Below are positions 44,618 to 53,438 of a DNA stretch of 64,000 nucleotides, one piece after another (the stretch's first letter is position 1; each line of letters opens with the position of its first letter). Location: contig JAGYKR010000007.1 of NCBI GenBank assembly GCA_018401375.1, forward strand, positions 62,001 to 126,000, read 5' to 3'. This DNA comes from Ilumatobacteraceae bacterium (lineage in GTDB: Bacteria; Actinomycetota; Acidimicrobiia; Acidimicrobiales; Ilumatobacteraceae). A model generated the notes under the pieces. That model was given only the letters and a program-made list of their open reading frames with translations, searched no databases and had not been told where the DNA came from. Made by a program: the position numbers and the translations under genes.

Positions 44618-45712
44618 TCAGTTCTTCGGCGGACCGCTGCGCAGTGACGTGGCGCTCGGCTGCACAGTGATGCGCATGAACTCACGCTCGCGGGCATGAG
44701 CTACGGCGGTTTCGAGATTTTCGAGCGGCATTGGCGGGCTCATCAGACGTCCATAGGGGAAGCGGTTGATGGTGCGGGCGAGGAAGTCCACCGCGTCGCG
44801 GAGATCTTCGGGGGCGTAGTTGTGGATCCCTTGCAGGATCAGGCAGCGTCGGATGATCTGCTCGGCGGTGGGGCCAATCACCGAATCGGGGTGCACGAGA
44901 CCCACCCAGCCGTACCAGCCGCCAGCACGCAGCATCGCAACTCCCTCAGCGAGTAGGTGGCGGACACCGGCCGCTTCGATGACGGCATCGACCCCGTGGG
45001 GTGCGTGATCACGGACTGCGGCGAGGGTCGCCTCCGGGCTCGTCGCAAGGATCGGGATCGCGCCAAAGGCCGCAGCGACCCCGAGTCGATGCTCATCGAC
45101 ATCGGTACACAGCACGGTCGGTACGCCGGCTTCAGTTAAAAGGGCCGCCCCGTACACGCCGAGCAGGCCGGCACCTTGGATCACGACGGTCTCCACCAGA
45201 GAGCTGTGGCCTCGCATCGCACGCACCGCAGCCACCATGGTCGCGAGCGCACAGTTCGCGGCCACAGCCATTTCATCGGTGACGTCATCGGGTAGAGCCA
45301 CCACGGAGGTCCCGGGGCGGATCAAGATATGGGTGGCGTAAGTGCCGTTGAGACCGGTTCCGTCGTTGAGTGGCGCGTGACCGTACTTAAAAAGCTGGGT
45401 GCATTTTTGTGGGAGTCGGTCGCGACTACAGGTTCGACAGGTGCCACAGGAATCTGCGAGGGTCCAAGTGACTCGTTGGCCCACAGCAGTTGTGGTGGCC
45501 GGCCCGGCGGCGACCACCGTGCCCACCCCTTCGTGGCCGAGCACACATGGGGTGGGTTCGTTGCGGGTGCCCGCAAAGGTGTGCAGGTCAGACCCACAGA
45601 TCGCTGCGAGGTCGATACGGACCAGCAGTTCGCCGTTCCCTGGTGTCGGATCAGCAAATGAACGCCATTCCAGCGGCTGGCCCACACCATGAAATATTTG
45701 GGCTTGCGCCAT
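44618..45712 (-). CDS. Zinc-dependent medium-chain alcohol dehydrogenase
   Basis: A 364-residue MDR-family dehydrogenase. Catalytic zinc ligands Cys39 (AAICGSDLH) and His60/Glu61 (VLGHEGVG) are present. The structural-zinc lobe has four cysteines (DSCGTCRTCSRDRLPQKC), and the cofactor motif is VIQGAGLLGVYGAAL. The pattern resembles the phosphonate-catabolism-associated dehydrogenase group, but no phosphonate genes are nearby. It has its own TAGCCT leaderless-type promoter, so it may be expressed separately from the operon just upstream. Confidence 0.88.
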   Translation of the reverse strand: MAQAQIFHGVGQPLEWRSFADPTPGNGELLVRIDLAAICGSDLHTFAGTRNEPTPCVLGHEGVGTVVAAGPATTTAVGQRVTWTLADSCGTCRTCSRDRLPQKCTQLFKYGHAPLNDGTGLNGTYATHILIRPGTSVVALPDDVTDEMAVAANCALATMVAAVRAMRGHSSLVETVVIQGAGLLGVYGAALLTEAGVPTVLCTDVDEHRLGVAAAFGAIPILATSPEATLAAVRDHAPHGVDAVIEAAGVRHLLAEGVAMLRAGGWYGWVGLVHPDSVIGPTAEQIIRRCLILQGIHNYAPEDLRDAVDFLARTINRFPYGRLMSPPMPLENLETAVAHAREREFMRITVQPSATSLRSGPPKN

Positions 45713-45718
45713 GTGAAC

Positions 45719-45724
45719 AGGCTA
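45719..45724 (-). promoter_or_regulatory. -10 box of leaderless promoter (TAGCCT)
   Basis: TAGCCT on the minus strand is followed by six bases (GTTCAC) and then the ATG of the alcohol dehydrogenase gene. Confidence 0.55.
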
Positions 45725-45792
45725 GATGCTGCGCTGTGGTGCGGGCTGCGTCTCATCACCCAGTGGCACGAGTGAGTAACTGACTGCAGCAG

Positions 45793-47283
45793 TCAGCGTT
45801 CAGTTGCCGCCGATATCACGGCGAGCAGTTCTTCGCGTGGAGGCCCGAGATCTGGCAGTGGTGGCCGTTCGTGTTGAGTGGCGTGCGCGGCGCCGACAGC
45901 GGCAAGCACTTTCGGGTCAGCAAAAAGTTGACTCGGAGCATCGAGCATGTTGAAGGAACGGAAGAAGGCCCGAAACACGTCAGCATCGACCCGTGTGGCA
46001 GGAAGCAAACCGTTCATGATGAAGTCATGTGTCGCCACCGCCATCGCATCGGGCTCTGTGCCTTCGTGACGTGCCGTGTGGAGTTTGATCCGGTCTGCGT
46101 CTTGGCGACACGACAAGTCAAAATGCGGTTCTAACTCTGTGCGAACAGCGTGGTCCATCGCGTGGGCCACAGCGGTCCGGTCCCGACCGTGGGCCAACAG
46201 CGCATTAGACAATGCTTCCGCTGCGATCCCTGCGAGCGAACACCCTTTGCCGTACCACGGGTTGGTGGCTGTGAGAGCGTCACCAATCACAACGAGGCCG
46301 GTCGCAACCGGCGCGCCATCCACCACGAAGCGACGGATCCGATTATGTAGTCGAGCCATGGACTCCACCCCAGAGATTGGGTCGGCGAGGCCGTCTGTCG
46401 TCCACGGCTCAAGCGGAGTCAGGGTGCGAATGGCCGCCTCCCAGGCCGCCTCATCACGCAGCCCCATCAGTTCACGGTCAACGGTTGGCACCCCGAAGGT
46501 GATCGAGAACGTGCGGTTATCTCCGTAGAACCCAGAAAAGGCCAGATACCCGAGGTCACCGCCTGAACCCGTCTTGGTGAGCACCGGTAATTCTTGGCCG
46601 TCGCGCAGACGGTAAAAGCGCGACAGATACACAATCCCGGCCTCGGTGCGTTCCTCGAGCGGTGGGGCCACATCTGCGAGTTCGGCGATCCAATCCATCA
46701 CCATGGCATTGCGGCCACCGGCAGCGACCACGAGATCAGCCGTCACGGTCGAGCCGTCTTCAAGCCTCAGACCGCGGATGTCGGTACCGTCGGCGATCAG
46801 GCCAGCGACTCCCACCCCGCCACGCCAGGTGATCGTTGGCTCTGCGGTGACAGCACGGCGCAGCACCCACTCAATGGTGAGGCGCCGACAACACAAAACG
46901 ACAAGATCCTCATCTCCAGGTCGCGGTTCTCGATCGGTGATATCGGGCGGCAAGATGCGTTCGATCGACAGTTCTGTCGCACCTTGCTCTAACAGCGCCT
47001 CTAAAACATCGGGGGCGCGTTCGCGCAGAAACCGGCGAAGCCGCGCTAACAGGGCATGTGACTGGCGGGCATGGGCGGCGCCTCGCCTGTCCCACATCTC
47101 AAAGGCCTCATCGGCTGTCTCGGGCAGGTCGGTGTCGTCACGCTCGTACACGGTGACGGTATGGCCATCGCGGGCAAGCACGAGTGCTGCGAGCATGCCC
47201 GCCATCCCACCGCCCACAACAGCGATGTCTTGGGGATCGGTAGTGATGATGCGTGATCGCGTGTCAGTGAGTACGTCAGTCAT
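45793..47283 (-). CDS. FAD-dependent monooxygenase-like oxidoreductase
   Basis: A 496-residue flavoprotein with the N-terminal motif VVGGGMAGMLAALVLARDG and a TVYERD strand end for FAD. The GDALTATNPWYGKGCSLAGIAAEAL segment is the second FAD-binding motif of aromatic-ring-hydroxylase-type enzymes. AHARQSHALLARLRR resembles halogenase/epoxidase-like actinobacterial homologues. Substrate unknown. Its ATG overlaps the end of the epoxide hydrolase gene by eight bases. An epoxide made here could be opened by that hydrolase (inference). Confidence 0.87.
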   Translation of the reverse strand: MTDVLTDTRSRIITTDPQDIAVVGGGMAGMLAALVLARDGHTVTVYERDDTDLPETADEAFEMWDRRGAAHARQSHALLARLRRFLRERAPDVLEALLEQGATELSIERILPPDITDREPRPGDEDLVVLCCRRLTIEWVLRRAVTAEPTITWRGGVGVAGLIADGTDIRGLRLEDGSTVTADLVVAAGGRNAMVMDWIAELADVAPPLEERTEAGIVYLSRFYRLRDGQELPVLTKTGSGGDLGYLAFSGFYGDNRTFSITFGVPTVDRELMGLRDEAAWEAAIRTLTPLEPWTTDGLADPISGVESMARLHNRIRRFVVDGAPVATGLVVIGDALTATNPWYGKGCSLAGIAAEALSNALLAHGRDRTAVAHAMDHAVRTELEPHFDLSCRQDADRIKLHTARHEGTEPDAMAVATHDFIMNGLLPATRVDADVFRAFFRSFNMLDAPSQLFADPKVLAAVGAAHATQHERPPLPDLGPPREELLAVISAATER

Positions 47284-48265
47284 AAACGGCTCCTAGGAAG
47301 TCGAGCAGCGCTGCATTGACCTCAGCGGGTCGCTCTTGTTGGGTCCAGTGACCGCACCCTTCGAGGATGATCGAGCGATGCAGATGCGGCAAGGTGTCAA
47401 CGAAAGCCGCAATGGCGGCTCCGCCCCAGATCGTCGGGCCGTCGCGGTCACCGCCGACGAACAGCGCCGGGACCTGTATGGCTGATCCTCGGAACGCGGC
47501 GAGATCCTCCCAGTCGCGGTCCACGTTGCGATAGCGATTCAACGGACCGCGAAAACCGGTGTGCTCAAACTCGCTTGCGTACATGTCGAGATCTGTTGTC
47601 GTGAGCCAGTCCGGCATTTTCTCGGGAAGGTGAAAGCGGTCTTTCATCTGTTTGCCATAAGGGATTGTGGCCACCGTGCCAGCGGCCGGATCCACAGGTG
47701 GTGCGTCACCCGAGGCCGTAAACATGAAACCGAGCAACCAGTTGCGGACATCGGCTTCGATTTCGGCTTCGGCTCGGCCTGGCTCTTGAAAGTATTCGAT
47801 GTAGAACTCTTCGTCACCGGCCATTGCCCGCATGATTTCTAACGGGCGGTATTCAGAGGGCGGTGAGTACGGGACCGACAATCCGGCCACCGCAGTAAAC
47901 ACGTCGGGCCGCAACATCGCTGAGGTCCATGCGATTGGTGCGCCCCAGTCATGACCGATCACTGTCGCTGTGGATGCGCCGAGTGCTGTGACGAGGCCCA
48001 CGTTGTCGGCGACGAGTTGCACCATCCGGTAGCTATCGATTGCGAGCGGCTTGGAGGAGCGGCCATAGCCACGAACGTCGATCGCCACGGCTCGGTATCC
48101 GGCCTCGGCGAGCGCGGGGATCTGGTGGCGCCACGAATACCAGGACTCCGGAAAGCCATGTACGAGCAGGACAAGTGGTCCCTCGCCGGCTTCCACACAG
48201 TGGATTCGGGTACCGCTGACATCCACGATCCGCGAGCGACTTCCGGCCGGCATCTGATCACTCAT
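47276..48265 (-). CDS. Epoxide hydrolase (alpha/beta-hydrolase fold)
   Basis: A 329-residue enzyme from the ATG at 48265, preceded by GAGGAG. HGFPESWYSW (36-45) supplies the oxyanion site, GYGRSS follows, and the nucleophile elbow GHDWGAP has Asp106, not Ser, which marks epoxide hydrolases or dehalogenases. The C-terminal CGHWTQQERP gives the catalytic His. A start 21 codons upstream would lie inside the amidohydrolase gene and is rejected. Overlaps of eight bases on both sides show a tight operon. Confidence 0.9.
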   Translation of the reverse strand: MSDQMPAGSRSRIVDVSGTRIHCVEAGEGPLVLLVHGFPESWYSWRHQIPALAEAGYRAVAIDVRGYGRSSKPLAIDSYRMVQLVADNVGLVTALGASTATVIGHDWGAPIAWTSAMLRPDVFTAVAGLSVPYSPPSEYRPLEIMRAMAGDEEFYIEYFQEPGRAEAEIEADVRNWLLGFMFTASGDAPPVDPAAGTVATIPYGKQMKDRFHLPEKMPDWLTTTDLDMYASEFEHTGFRGPLNRYRNVDRDWEDLAAFRGSAIQVPALFVGGDRDGPTIWGGAAIAAFVDTLPHLHRSIILEGCGHWTQQERPAEVNAALLDFLGAVYD

Positions 48266-49955
48266 GATCTGCTCCTCGAGAAGCGATCTGGCCGGCGCGG
48301 GCACCGGCCACATATCCACCAGCGGCACTCCATGTCTCCACGCCGTTCACCACCACAGTGTCCACGCCTTGTTGACGGCGGATCCAGCGGATGCCGTCAC
48401 CCGGGAAGTCATCGGATGCGATTTCGGGTCCCCGGCCAATCTCATCAGCGTCAAAGACCACGACGTCGGCGGCATACCCGGGAGCGAGTAAACCACGACC
48501 TCTCAGGCCCCAGATCGTGGCCGGGTCGAGAGTGATCTTTTTGACTGCGGCCTCAAGACTGAGTGAGCCGGTCCCCCGCACAAACTCCGAGAACAGATAT
48601 CCGGTGTCACCAAAGGTGGAGAACGAGCCGACGTGAGCACCACCGTCAGAGGCCCCAACGTGGACGAGCGGATCTGCGAGCAGTCCGCCCACCACCTCGG
48701 AGTTGTTGTGACCAACCGAAGCCCGGATGAACCAGGTCTGAAGGTTCTCCTCAAGAACTAAATCAACGACGGCGTCACCGTAAGAGACACCTCGCTCAGT
48801 GGCGATCTCATCGATGGTCCGCCCCACGAGGTGGGCGTTGTGCTCGTTGGCAACTTCACGGACCACAAAATCTCCGGCACCGAGTCCCGCTGCGGCTTGA
48901 CCGGTGAGCGCGTTCATTTCGTCAACGAGCACCTGACGCTTCTCGTTGATCGCGGCGATCTTTTCACTTCGGTCACGGATCGCTGCCACCTTCCACCATG
49001 AGGGCATACGGATCAGCATCAGGCTTCGCTGGTCCAAAGTGAAACTGATGTCGATCGGGCGTGTCTGGACCTGTGGCCATACGGCGGCGCCTCGGGCACG
49101 GGCCTCGGCCACCGCGGCCATCACCCTGGTGACGCCTCGATGGTTTGCATCAGAGTGAAACAGCGGCGACAGCGTGGTGGTGATGCCGTGTCGCAGCGAC
49201 AGATCTGCGAGTTGTTCGATGCGGGCAATGGTGAGATCTGCGTCATAAAACTCGTGGACGATTTGAAGGATTTTGTCGCACTCACCGAGGACGGCGGCCA
49301 GCGCATCAAGTTCTGCGGGTGCCGCCCATCGACTCGGGACAGGTCGATAGTTCTCGTCAACGTCCACGAAACTTGTCGACATCCCAACAGCGCCGGCGTG
49401 TAAGCATTCGCGCAGCAGGGCCGCCATCGCGTGAATCTCGGAGTCGGTGGCTACTCGCTGTTGGGCCGCTTCGCCCATGACGAACATGCGGATCACTGAG
49501 TGACCCACGAGGGGCGCCACGTTGAGGGCGATTTGTCCAGTCAGAGCTTCGAGCCAGGAACCAAACCCTTCGCCCCACTGCCAGTCCACCCCGGTGTTAA
49601 ATGCCTCTTCGGGCATCTCTTCGATAAGGCGGAACATTCGGCTAAACGCATCGCGGTGGTCTGCTCGCAGCGGTGCGAGCGAGAGCGAACAGTTACCGGG
49701 TACGACGGTGGTGATGCCGTGCTCAATGGCCGGAAACGCATAGGGGTCAAAGCAGAGTTGAGCATCAAAATGGGTATGAGGGTCAATGAAACCGGGTGCC
49801 ACCACTTTGCCGTCGGCCTCGATGACGCGATGGGCCTCACCGGCTCGACCTCCTACGGCCACGATGCGGCCGTCATGAATTGACAGGTCGCCCCGACGGG
49901 CAGGTAGCCCGGAGCCGTCAACGATCAGTCCGTTGCGGATGACGAGATCAAGCAT
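48258..49955 (-). CDS. N-acyl-D-amino-acid deacylase family amidohydrolase
   Basis: A 565-residue metal-dependent amidohydrolase. The metal motif HTHFD (His60, His62) lies in APGFIDPHTHFDAQ, the late Asp in VGASDGGAHVG, and the C-terminal LLAPGYAADVVVFDADE returns to the beta-sandwich domain. The pattern is that of D-aminoacylases and related hydantoinase-like proteins, many of them annotated in degradation clusters. A GGAGGA ribosome-binding site precedes the ATG. Real substrate unknown. Confidence 0.88.
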   Translation of the reverse strand: MLDLVIRNGLIVDGSGLPARRGDLSIHDGRIVAVGGRAGEAHRVIEADGKVVAPGFIDPHTHFDAQLCFDPYAFPAIEHGITTVVPGNCSLSLAPLRADHRDAFSRMFRLIEEMPEEAFNTGVDWQWGEGFGSWLEALTGQIALNVAPLVGHSVIRMFVMGEAAQQRVATDSEIHAMAALLRECLHAGAVGMSTSFVDVDENYRPVPSRWAAPAELDALAAVLGECDKILQIVHEFYDADLTIARIEQLADLSLRHGITTTLSPLFHSDANHRGVTRVMAAVAEARARGAAVWPQVQTRPIDISFTLDQRSLMLIRMPSWWKVAAIRDRSEKIAAINEKRQVLVDEMNALTGQAAAGLGAGDFVVREVANEHNAHLVGRTIDEIATERGVSYGDAVVDLVLEENLQTWFIRASVGHNNSEVVGGLLADPLVHVGASDGGAHVGSFSTFGDTGYLFSEFVRGTGSLSLEAAVKKITLDPATIWGLRGRGLLAPGYAADVVVFDADEIGRGPEIASDDFPGDGIRWIRRQQGVDTVVVNGVETWSAAGGYVAGARAGQIASRGADHE

Positions 49956-49991
49956 TGGTGTCCTCCATTAGGTGCGATGTATCGATGGTGC

Positions 49992-50219
49992 TCACTGGGT
50001 GCTGCCCTGCTGCTCGAGAGCGGGCAGCACAACGCTCCACGGCGCTCCGACGAGCTGTTCGATGGATGTGACACCGGCCCGGTCTAAAGACGCAGTGCAG
50101 GCCTCCTCATCGAGGGAGATTGTTGTGGTGCCCCCGTTGGTGTAGGTGACCTCCACCTCAATCTCGGCTCGGCCGTCATGACCGCCCACCACGCTGGCCC
50201 GGCTGATGATCGCAGTCAT
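49992..50219 (-). CDS. Small protein of the amidohydrolase operon, unknown function
   Basis: A 75-residue protein starting MTAIISRASVVGGHDGRAEIEVEV at an ATG that overlaps the stop of the LysM-like gene (ATGA). It looks like a small beta-rich domain (EVEVTYTNGGTTTISLD) followed by a helix. It lies 36 bases ahead of the amidohydrolase gene on the same strand. Not recognised as a known family. Confidence 0.65.
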   Translation of the reverse strand: MTAIISRASVVGGHDGRAEIEVEVTYTNGGTTTISLDEEACTASLDRAGVTSIEQLVGAPWSVVLPALEQQGSTQ

Positions 50220-50449
50220 GACGTTGCTCCCCGCTTGGGCGGGGGTTCGGTGAAGACGATGTCGCTCGGCAACAGCCCCACCGATAGGCCAGATCCGGCT
50301 CGAGCGGCCAGATGCAGGTTCCATGACAGCAACTGTTGAGCGGCTGCATCGCCGGAATCATCGCCGGATTCATGAACGGGCAGAACACGCGCTGCGATCG
50401 CTGCGAGATCCTCCCCAGGCTCAGGCGTGACAAACTTGCGGGCCCCCAT
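50216..50449 (-). CDS. Small LysM-like protein heading the amidohydrolase operon
   Basis: A 77-residue protein beginning MGARKFVTPEPGEDLAAIAARVLP and ending LLPSDIVFTEPPPKRGATS. The spacing (PGEDLAAIA, then LLSWNLHLA, then LLPSDIVFTEPP) resembles a LysM domain; this is a by-eye match. The ATG at 50449 has a TACTGT box exactly six bases upstream, supporting this start over a TTG at 50491. The next gene starts within its stop. Confidence 0.6.
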   Translation of the reverse strand: MGARKFVTPEPGEDLAAIAARVLPVHESGDDSGDAAAQQLLSWNLHLAARAGSGLSVGLLPSDIVFTEPPPKRGATS

Positions 50450-50455
50450 GTTCGG

Positions 50456-50461
50456 ACAGTA
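50456..50461 (-). promoter_or_regulatory. -10 box of the amidohydrolase operon (TACTGT)
   Basis: TACTGT on the minus strand, then CCGAAC, then the ATG at 50449. It lies in the short gap before the divergent TetR gene, a natural place for an operator. Confidence 0.55.
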
Positions 50462-50530
50462 ACCCAGTTGTTGAATATCGTCCAATAGCAAACAAGCGGG
50501 TTTCTGGTTCGGACCGGTCAGAATGAATCT

Positions 50531-51151
50531 GTGAGTTCTCCCCCGAGCGATGCTCCACGTCGCATCCGCATGGACCCTGACGCACGCCGCGATCAGATTC
50601 TGCGGGTGGCAGCACGGCTCTTTGGCGAACGTCCTTACAGCGAGGTGTCGATCAGCGATATCGCAAGGACAGCAGGGATCGCCCGCGGGTTACTGCACCA
50701 TTACTTCGGGTCCAAACGGGATCTCTACCTTGAGGTGGTGCGGGTATTTGCCCGGGCCCCACTCGACTCTGCACCTCCCGAAGCGCTCGGCACCCCACAG
50801 GCCTGGGCCACGTTGGTGGACAGTTTTCTTGACGCGATTGAGCGCAACCCCACCCGATGGCTGAACTCAGTGAACGCCGGAGGACCCGAACGCGATGACG
50901 AGATAGCGGCGATTCTCGACGAAACCCGTGAAATTCTGGCCGATCAAACACTGCTTGCGATCGGACTCTCCGGCCGTTCTGACGAACCATTGGTGCGCGC
51001 CTTTATCCGTGCGTGGGGTGGGTTCGTTCAGGAACTGACCGTTGAGTGGGTGAGTCGACACCGGATTGACCGCAGTCAGGTGAGGACGGTGATGCTGGCG
51101 ACGTTGCCCCTGCTGATTGCCGAGGTCCTCCCCCGCCTCGACGAGTCCTGA
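50531..51151 (+). CDS. TetR family transcriptional regulator
   Basis: A 206-residue repressor-type protein with an N-terminal HTH (RRDQILRVAARLFGERPYSEVSISDIARTAGIARGLLHHYFGSKRDLY) and a ligand-binding C-terminal domain. The start is a GTG with CAGAAT six bases upstream. It is divergent from the LysM-like/amidohydrolase operon across about 80 bases, so it probably controls that operon in response to a small ligand. Confidence 0.88.
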   Translation: MSSPPSDAPRRIRMDPDARRDQILRVAARLFGERPYSEVSISDIARTAGIARGLLHHYFGSKRDLYLEVVRVFARAPLDSAPPEALGTPQAWATLVDSFLDAIERNPTRWLNSVNAGGPERDDEIAAILDETREILADQTLLAIGLSGRSDEPLVRAFIRAWGGFVQELTVEWVSRHRIDRSQVRTVMLATLPLLIAEVLPRLDES

Positions 51152-51181
51152 TCCGCCACGTCGACCTACTCATCCACAGCC

Positions 51182-51649
51182 TCAGAGTGCAATCGCCCCG
51201 CCCCGCTGTGGCGGTTCGGACCATGTGCGTTCGCCGATCCCCAAACCAAAGCCGGCGTACGCATCGCTGAGCCACTCGGCTTCACGCACCCCAATCCAAC
51301 AGGCCGTGAGATCGAGTTGGGCTCGACGGAACAGCGGACCATGCCCCGCCCAACCGCCAGCGAGCACATGGGCTAGCTCGTGGATCAAGGTGGCGACTGT
51401 CATTTGGCCTTTAGCCAACGAGATTGTCGGTGCTTGGCCAGCACGAAACCTCGCCACCGAGGAAAAGGCATCCGATCGACTCCGCCGAAGCCGTACGTCA
51501 GGTCGTGGCCACCACGGAACACTGACCACCTGGGCGAAAAGCTGTTGGATCTCTTCAAAGGGGCGCACCTGTTCGAGGCCGGTCCCCATAAACGCTTGAA
51601 GTTCGGCGGCATACACCTCCGAGCGTCCGTGGTCCGCTCTCTGGCTCAT
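51182..51649 (-). CDS. TIGR04338 family putative metallohydrolase
   Basis: A 155-residue protein with a zincin-like HELAH motif (His90, Glu91, His94) and a possible third ligand His103 in WAGHGPLFRRA. The pattern fits the actinobacterial TIGR04338 family. It overlaps the DUF2786 gene by four bases, a pairing I recall from other actinobacteria. Substrate and role unknown. Confidence 0.8.
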   Translation of the reverse strand: MSQRADHGRSEVYAAELQAFMGTGLEQVRPFEEIQQLFAQVVSVPWWPRPDVRLRRSRSDAFSSVARFRAGQAPTISLAKGQMTVATLIHELAHVLAGGWAGHGPLFRRAQLDLTACWIGVREAEWLSDAYAGFGLGIGERTWSEPPQRGGAIAL

Positions 51650-52392
51650 CGCCCCGACCCCAAACCGTGTCGGGGCGCCACCATTTTGTGGCCGAGATTG
51701 GCGCGTGTTGCAGCGGCGTGTTGGCCGGCTGCATATCCCGACTGGCCGATCCCTGACACCGGACGGCCTTTACGTAACCGCCCAAAACTGACTGTTGCGA
51801 ACTCTTTGACGCGTTCTTGACGCTCGAGCAGGATCGGTAGCAACTCGTTGCGAGTCTCTACTCGCTGCTGCTTCAACGTGGTTTCCACGCTGCGTTGGAG
51901 CATGGTTTCCACCTGGGCCGCATAACCAAACAGAAATGACCGCCGCCAATTCTGCGTGGCTGCCCCTGTCCCACGTCGGACTTCTGACATCTGCGAGGAG
52001 GCTTGGGCATGAAGGGAGGTGTAAAGCATCTCCACCGTGGAGAGATCAGATCGAAAGCCGGCCACGAGGCCCACGGTGCCAGTGGAGAGGGACTGGTACA
52101 CGATCTGGCAATCGTGTGCCCTAGCCACGGCAGCAAGCAGCGCCACGCGGGCAAGAATGTAGGCGCCACGTCCGAGCGGAATCTGCAGCACCTCGAGCTG
52201 ATCGGTGCGATGCAGCTGTGACAATCGCTCCGGATCAATGCGATGATCGGTGATCAACTGCGCCGCCTTGGCGGAGAAGGCTTCGGCTTCTGTCGCGTTG
52301 TCGGTGCCTTCGGCCATCGCAAGGAGCTTGAGCACCTTGTCAATCATCTGGCGCTCAGCGGCGGCCGCACTGGTCGGGGCTTCGTTGGTCAT
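51646..52392 (-). CDS. DUF2786 domain-containing protein
   Basis: A 248-residue protein from the ATG at 52392. The N-terminal DUF2786 signature MIDKVLKLLAMAEGTDNATEAEAFSAKAAQLITDHRI is clear, followed by a mixed domain (residues 60-190) and a basic tail (RKGRPVSGIGQSGYAAGQHAAA). An upstream in-frame start would add 56 non-conserved residues. It is co-translated with the metallohydrolase. Confidence 0.85.
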   Translation of the reverse strand: MTNEAPTSAAAAERQMIDKVLKLLAMAEGTDNATEAEAFSAKAAQLITDHRIDPERLSQLHRTDQLEVLQIPLGRGAYILARVALLAAVARAHDCQIVYQSLSTGTVGLVAGFRSDLSTVEMLYTSLHAQASSQMSEVRRGTGAATQNWRRSFLFGYAAQVETMLQRSVETTLKQQRVETRNELLPILLERQERVKEFATVSFGRLRKGRPVSGIGQSGYAAGQHAAATRANLGHKMVAPRHGLGSGR

Positions 52393-52610
52393 GGTGGTCT
52401 GAGATCGGTCTTGGGCCAGGTTCGCGAAAGTCGAGTGTAGGTGAGTGGTTGAGGGCTGCCCGCCGATGGTGTGAGGTGATGAGATGTGAGCCATGCACCC
52501 ACAATGCACAAGGGGTGTCGCAGCGGGGAAGACTGTCTGGGAGCCGGCTCCTGTGGTCACCGGTGCGCGACCCCGATAGCCTTGGGCGAGTCACGACATG
52601 TGGCCACCTT

Positions 52611-52685
52611 GCGGGTGTAGCTCAACGGCTAGAGTCCCAGCCTTCCAAGCTGGTTGTGCGGGTTCGATTCCCGTCACCCGCTCCA
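52611..52685 (+). tRNA. tRNA-Gly (TCC)
   Basis: Cloverleaf with acceptor stem GCGGGTG/CACCCGC, anticodon loop CTTCCAA (anticodon TCC), T-arm CGGGTTCGATTCCCG, discriminator T and an encoded CCA at 52683-52685. The mosaic region of unrecognised genes and toxin-antitoxin pairs starts right after it. No copy of the tRNA 3' end was seen elsewhere in the window. Confidence 0.96.
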
Positions 52686-52745
52686 AAACGATCGACTTTT
52701 GACGTATCGGGGAAACCCCCTGATACCCCTGCGATACGGTTAGGC

Positions 52746-53336
52746 ATGGGATTTCTTTCCAAAGCTCTCAAGGCGGCATCGAAATCGAAGCCTGCGCCTA
52801 AACCGAAAACGCGGCCCGACGAAGAAGTCAACACTTTCATCACCGGGCAGGCCCCTCCGCCAGCGACAGGTGAGCCATTCAGCATCGCTCTGCAAACGGG
52901 TAAGCAAATCGCACTGAGCGTCTCTGTGTATGCCGACGATCTTGCGACGATGAAAGAGCTAATCGGAAAACCCCAAGACGATAAGGAAGTCACGAAGACC
53001 GTGAAGGTCTGGATCTCTCGGGACCTCACCTCTCAGTACCCGGACTCTGTGCGTGTTGAGACGAAGAGTGGACGACACATCGGTTGGATCAGCAAGAACC
53101 AGGCCTACTACGCCTGTGAGCTGATCAACCAGATTGGTGAGGCTGCTGCCAAGTCCCGGCCCGAATATGCGGGGGGCGCTCCGAGGTGCCAGGTCTCAAT
53201 GCGCATTGAGGAGGCCAGCTGGGATTTCGACGACTACGTCGATGACGACACTGGCGAAGCGGTCGGCTGGGTAGCCGACATCGGTTACCCGGAGATCAGG
53301 ATTGGGTCTCCTGTCAACATTTCCGATCCGACCTGA
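52746..53336 (+). CDS. Hypothetical protein, first gene after tRNA-Gly(TCC)
   Basis: A 196-residue protein from the ATG at 52746, with a basic Lys/Pro-rich N-terminus (MGFLSKALKAASKSKPAPKP) and a soluble domain ending in a strongly acidic stretch (WDFDDYVDDDTGEAVGW). A TACGGT box five bases before the ATG suggests a leaderless start. No family recognised. Its location directly after a tRNA and before the exonuclease cluster hints at an acquired segment. Confidence 0.6.
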   Translation: MGFLSKALKAASKSKPAPKPKTRPDEEVNTFITGQAPPPATGEPFSIALQTGKQIALSVSVYADDLATMKELIGKPQDDKEVTKTVKVWISRDLTSQYPDSVRVETKSGRHIGWISKNQAYYACELINQIGEAAAKSRPEYAGGAPRCQVSMRIEEASWDFDDYVDDDTGEAVGWVADIGYPEIRIGSPVNISDPT

Positions 53337-53426
53337 GATTGTCAGCGGAGTTTGTTAGTTCATACCCGCATGCGAACAGCCGAAGTAACGCACCGGAAAA
53401 CGGCATCTGTGCCACACCCCTTAGGC

Positions 53427-53432
53427 GATAAT
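53427..53432 (+). promoter_or_regulatory. -10 box of leaderless promoter (GATAAT)
   Basis: GATAAT lies six bases before the ATG at 53439 and would drive the hypothetical-exonuclease pair. Confidence 0.55.
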
Positions 53433-53438
53433 AGGCGT

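Noticed and set aside
52449-52745. N-terminal extension of the 196-residue protein
   Set aside because: It would translate through tRNA-Gly(TCC); the ATG at 52746 with a nearby -10 box is the natural start.
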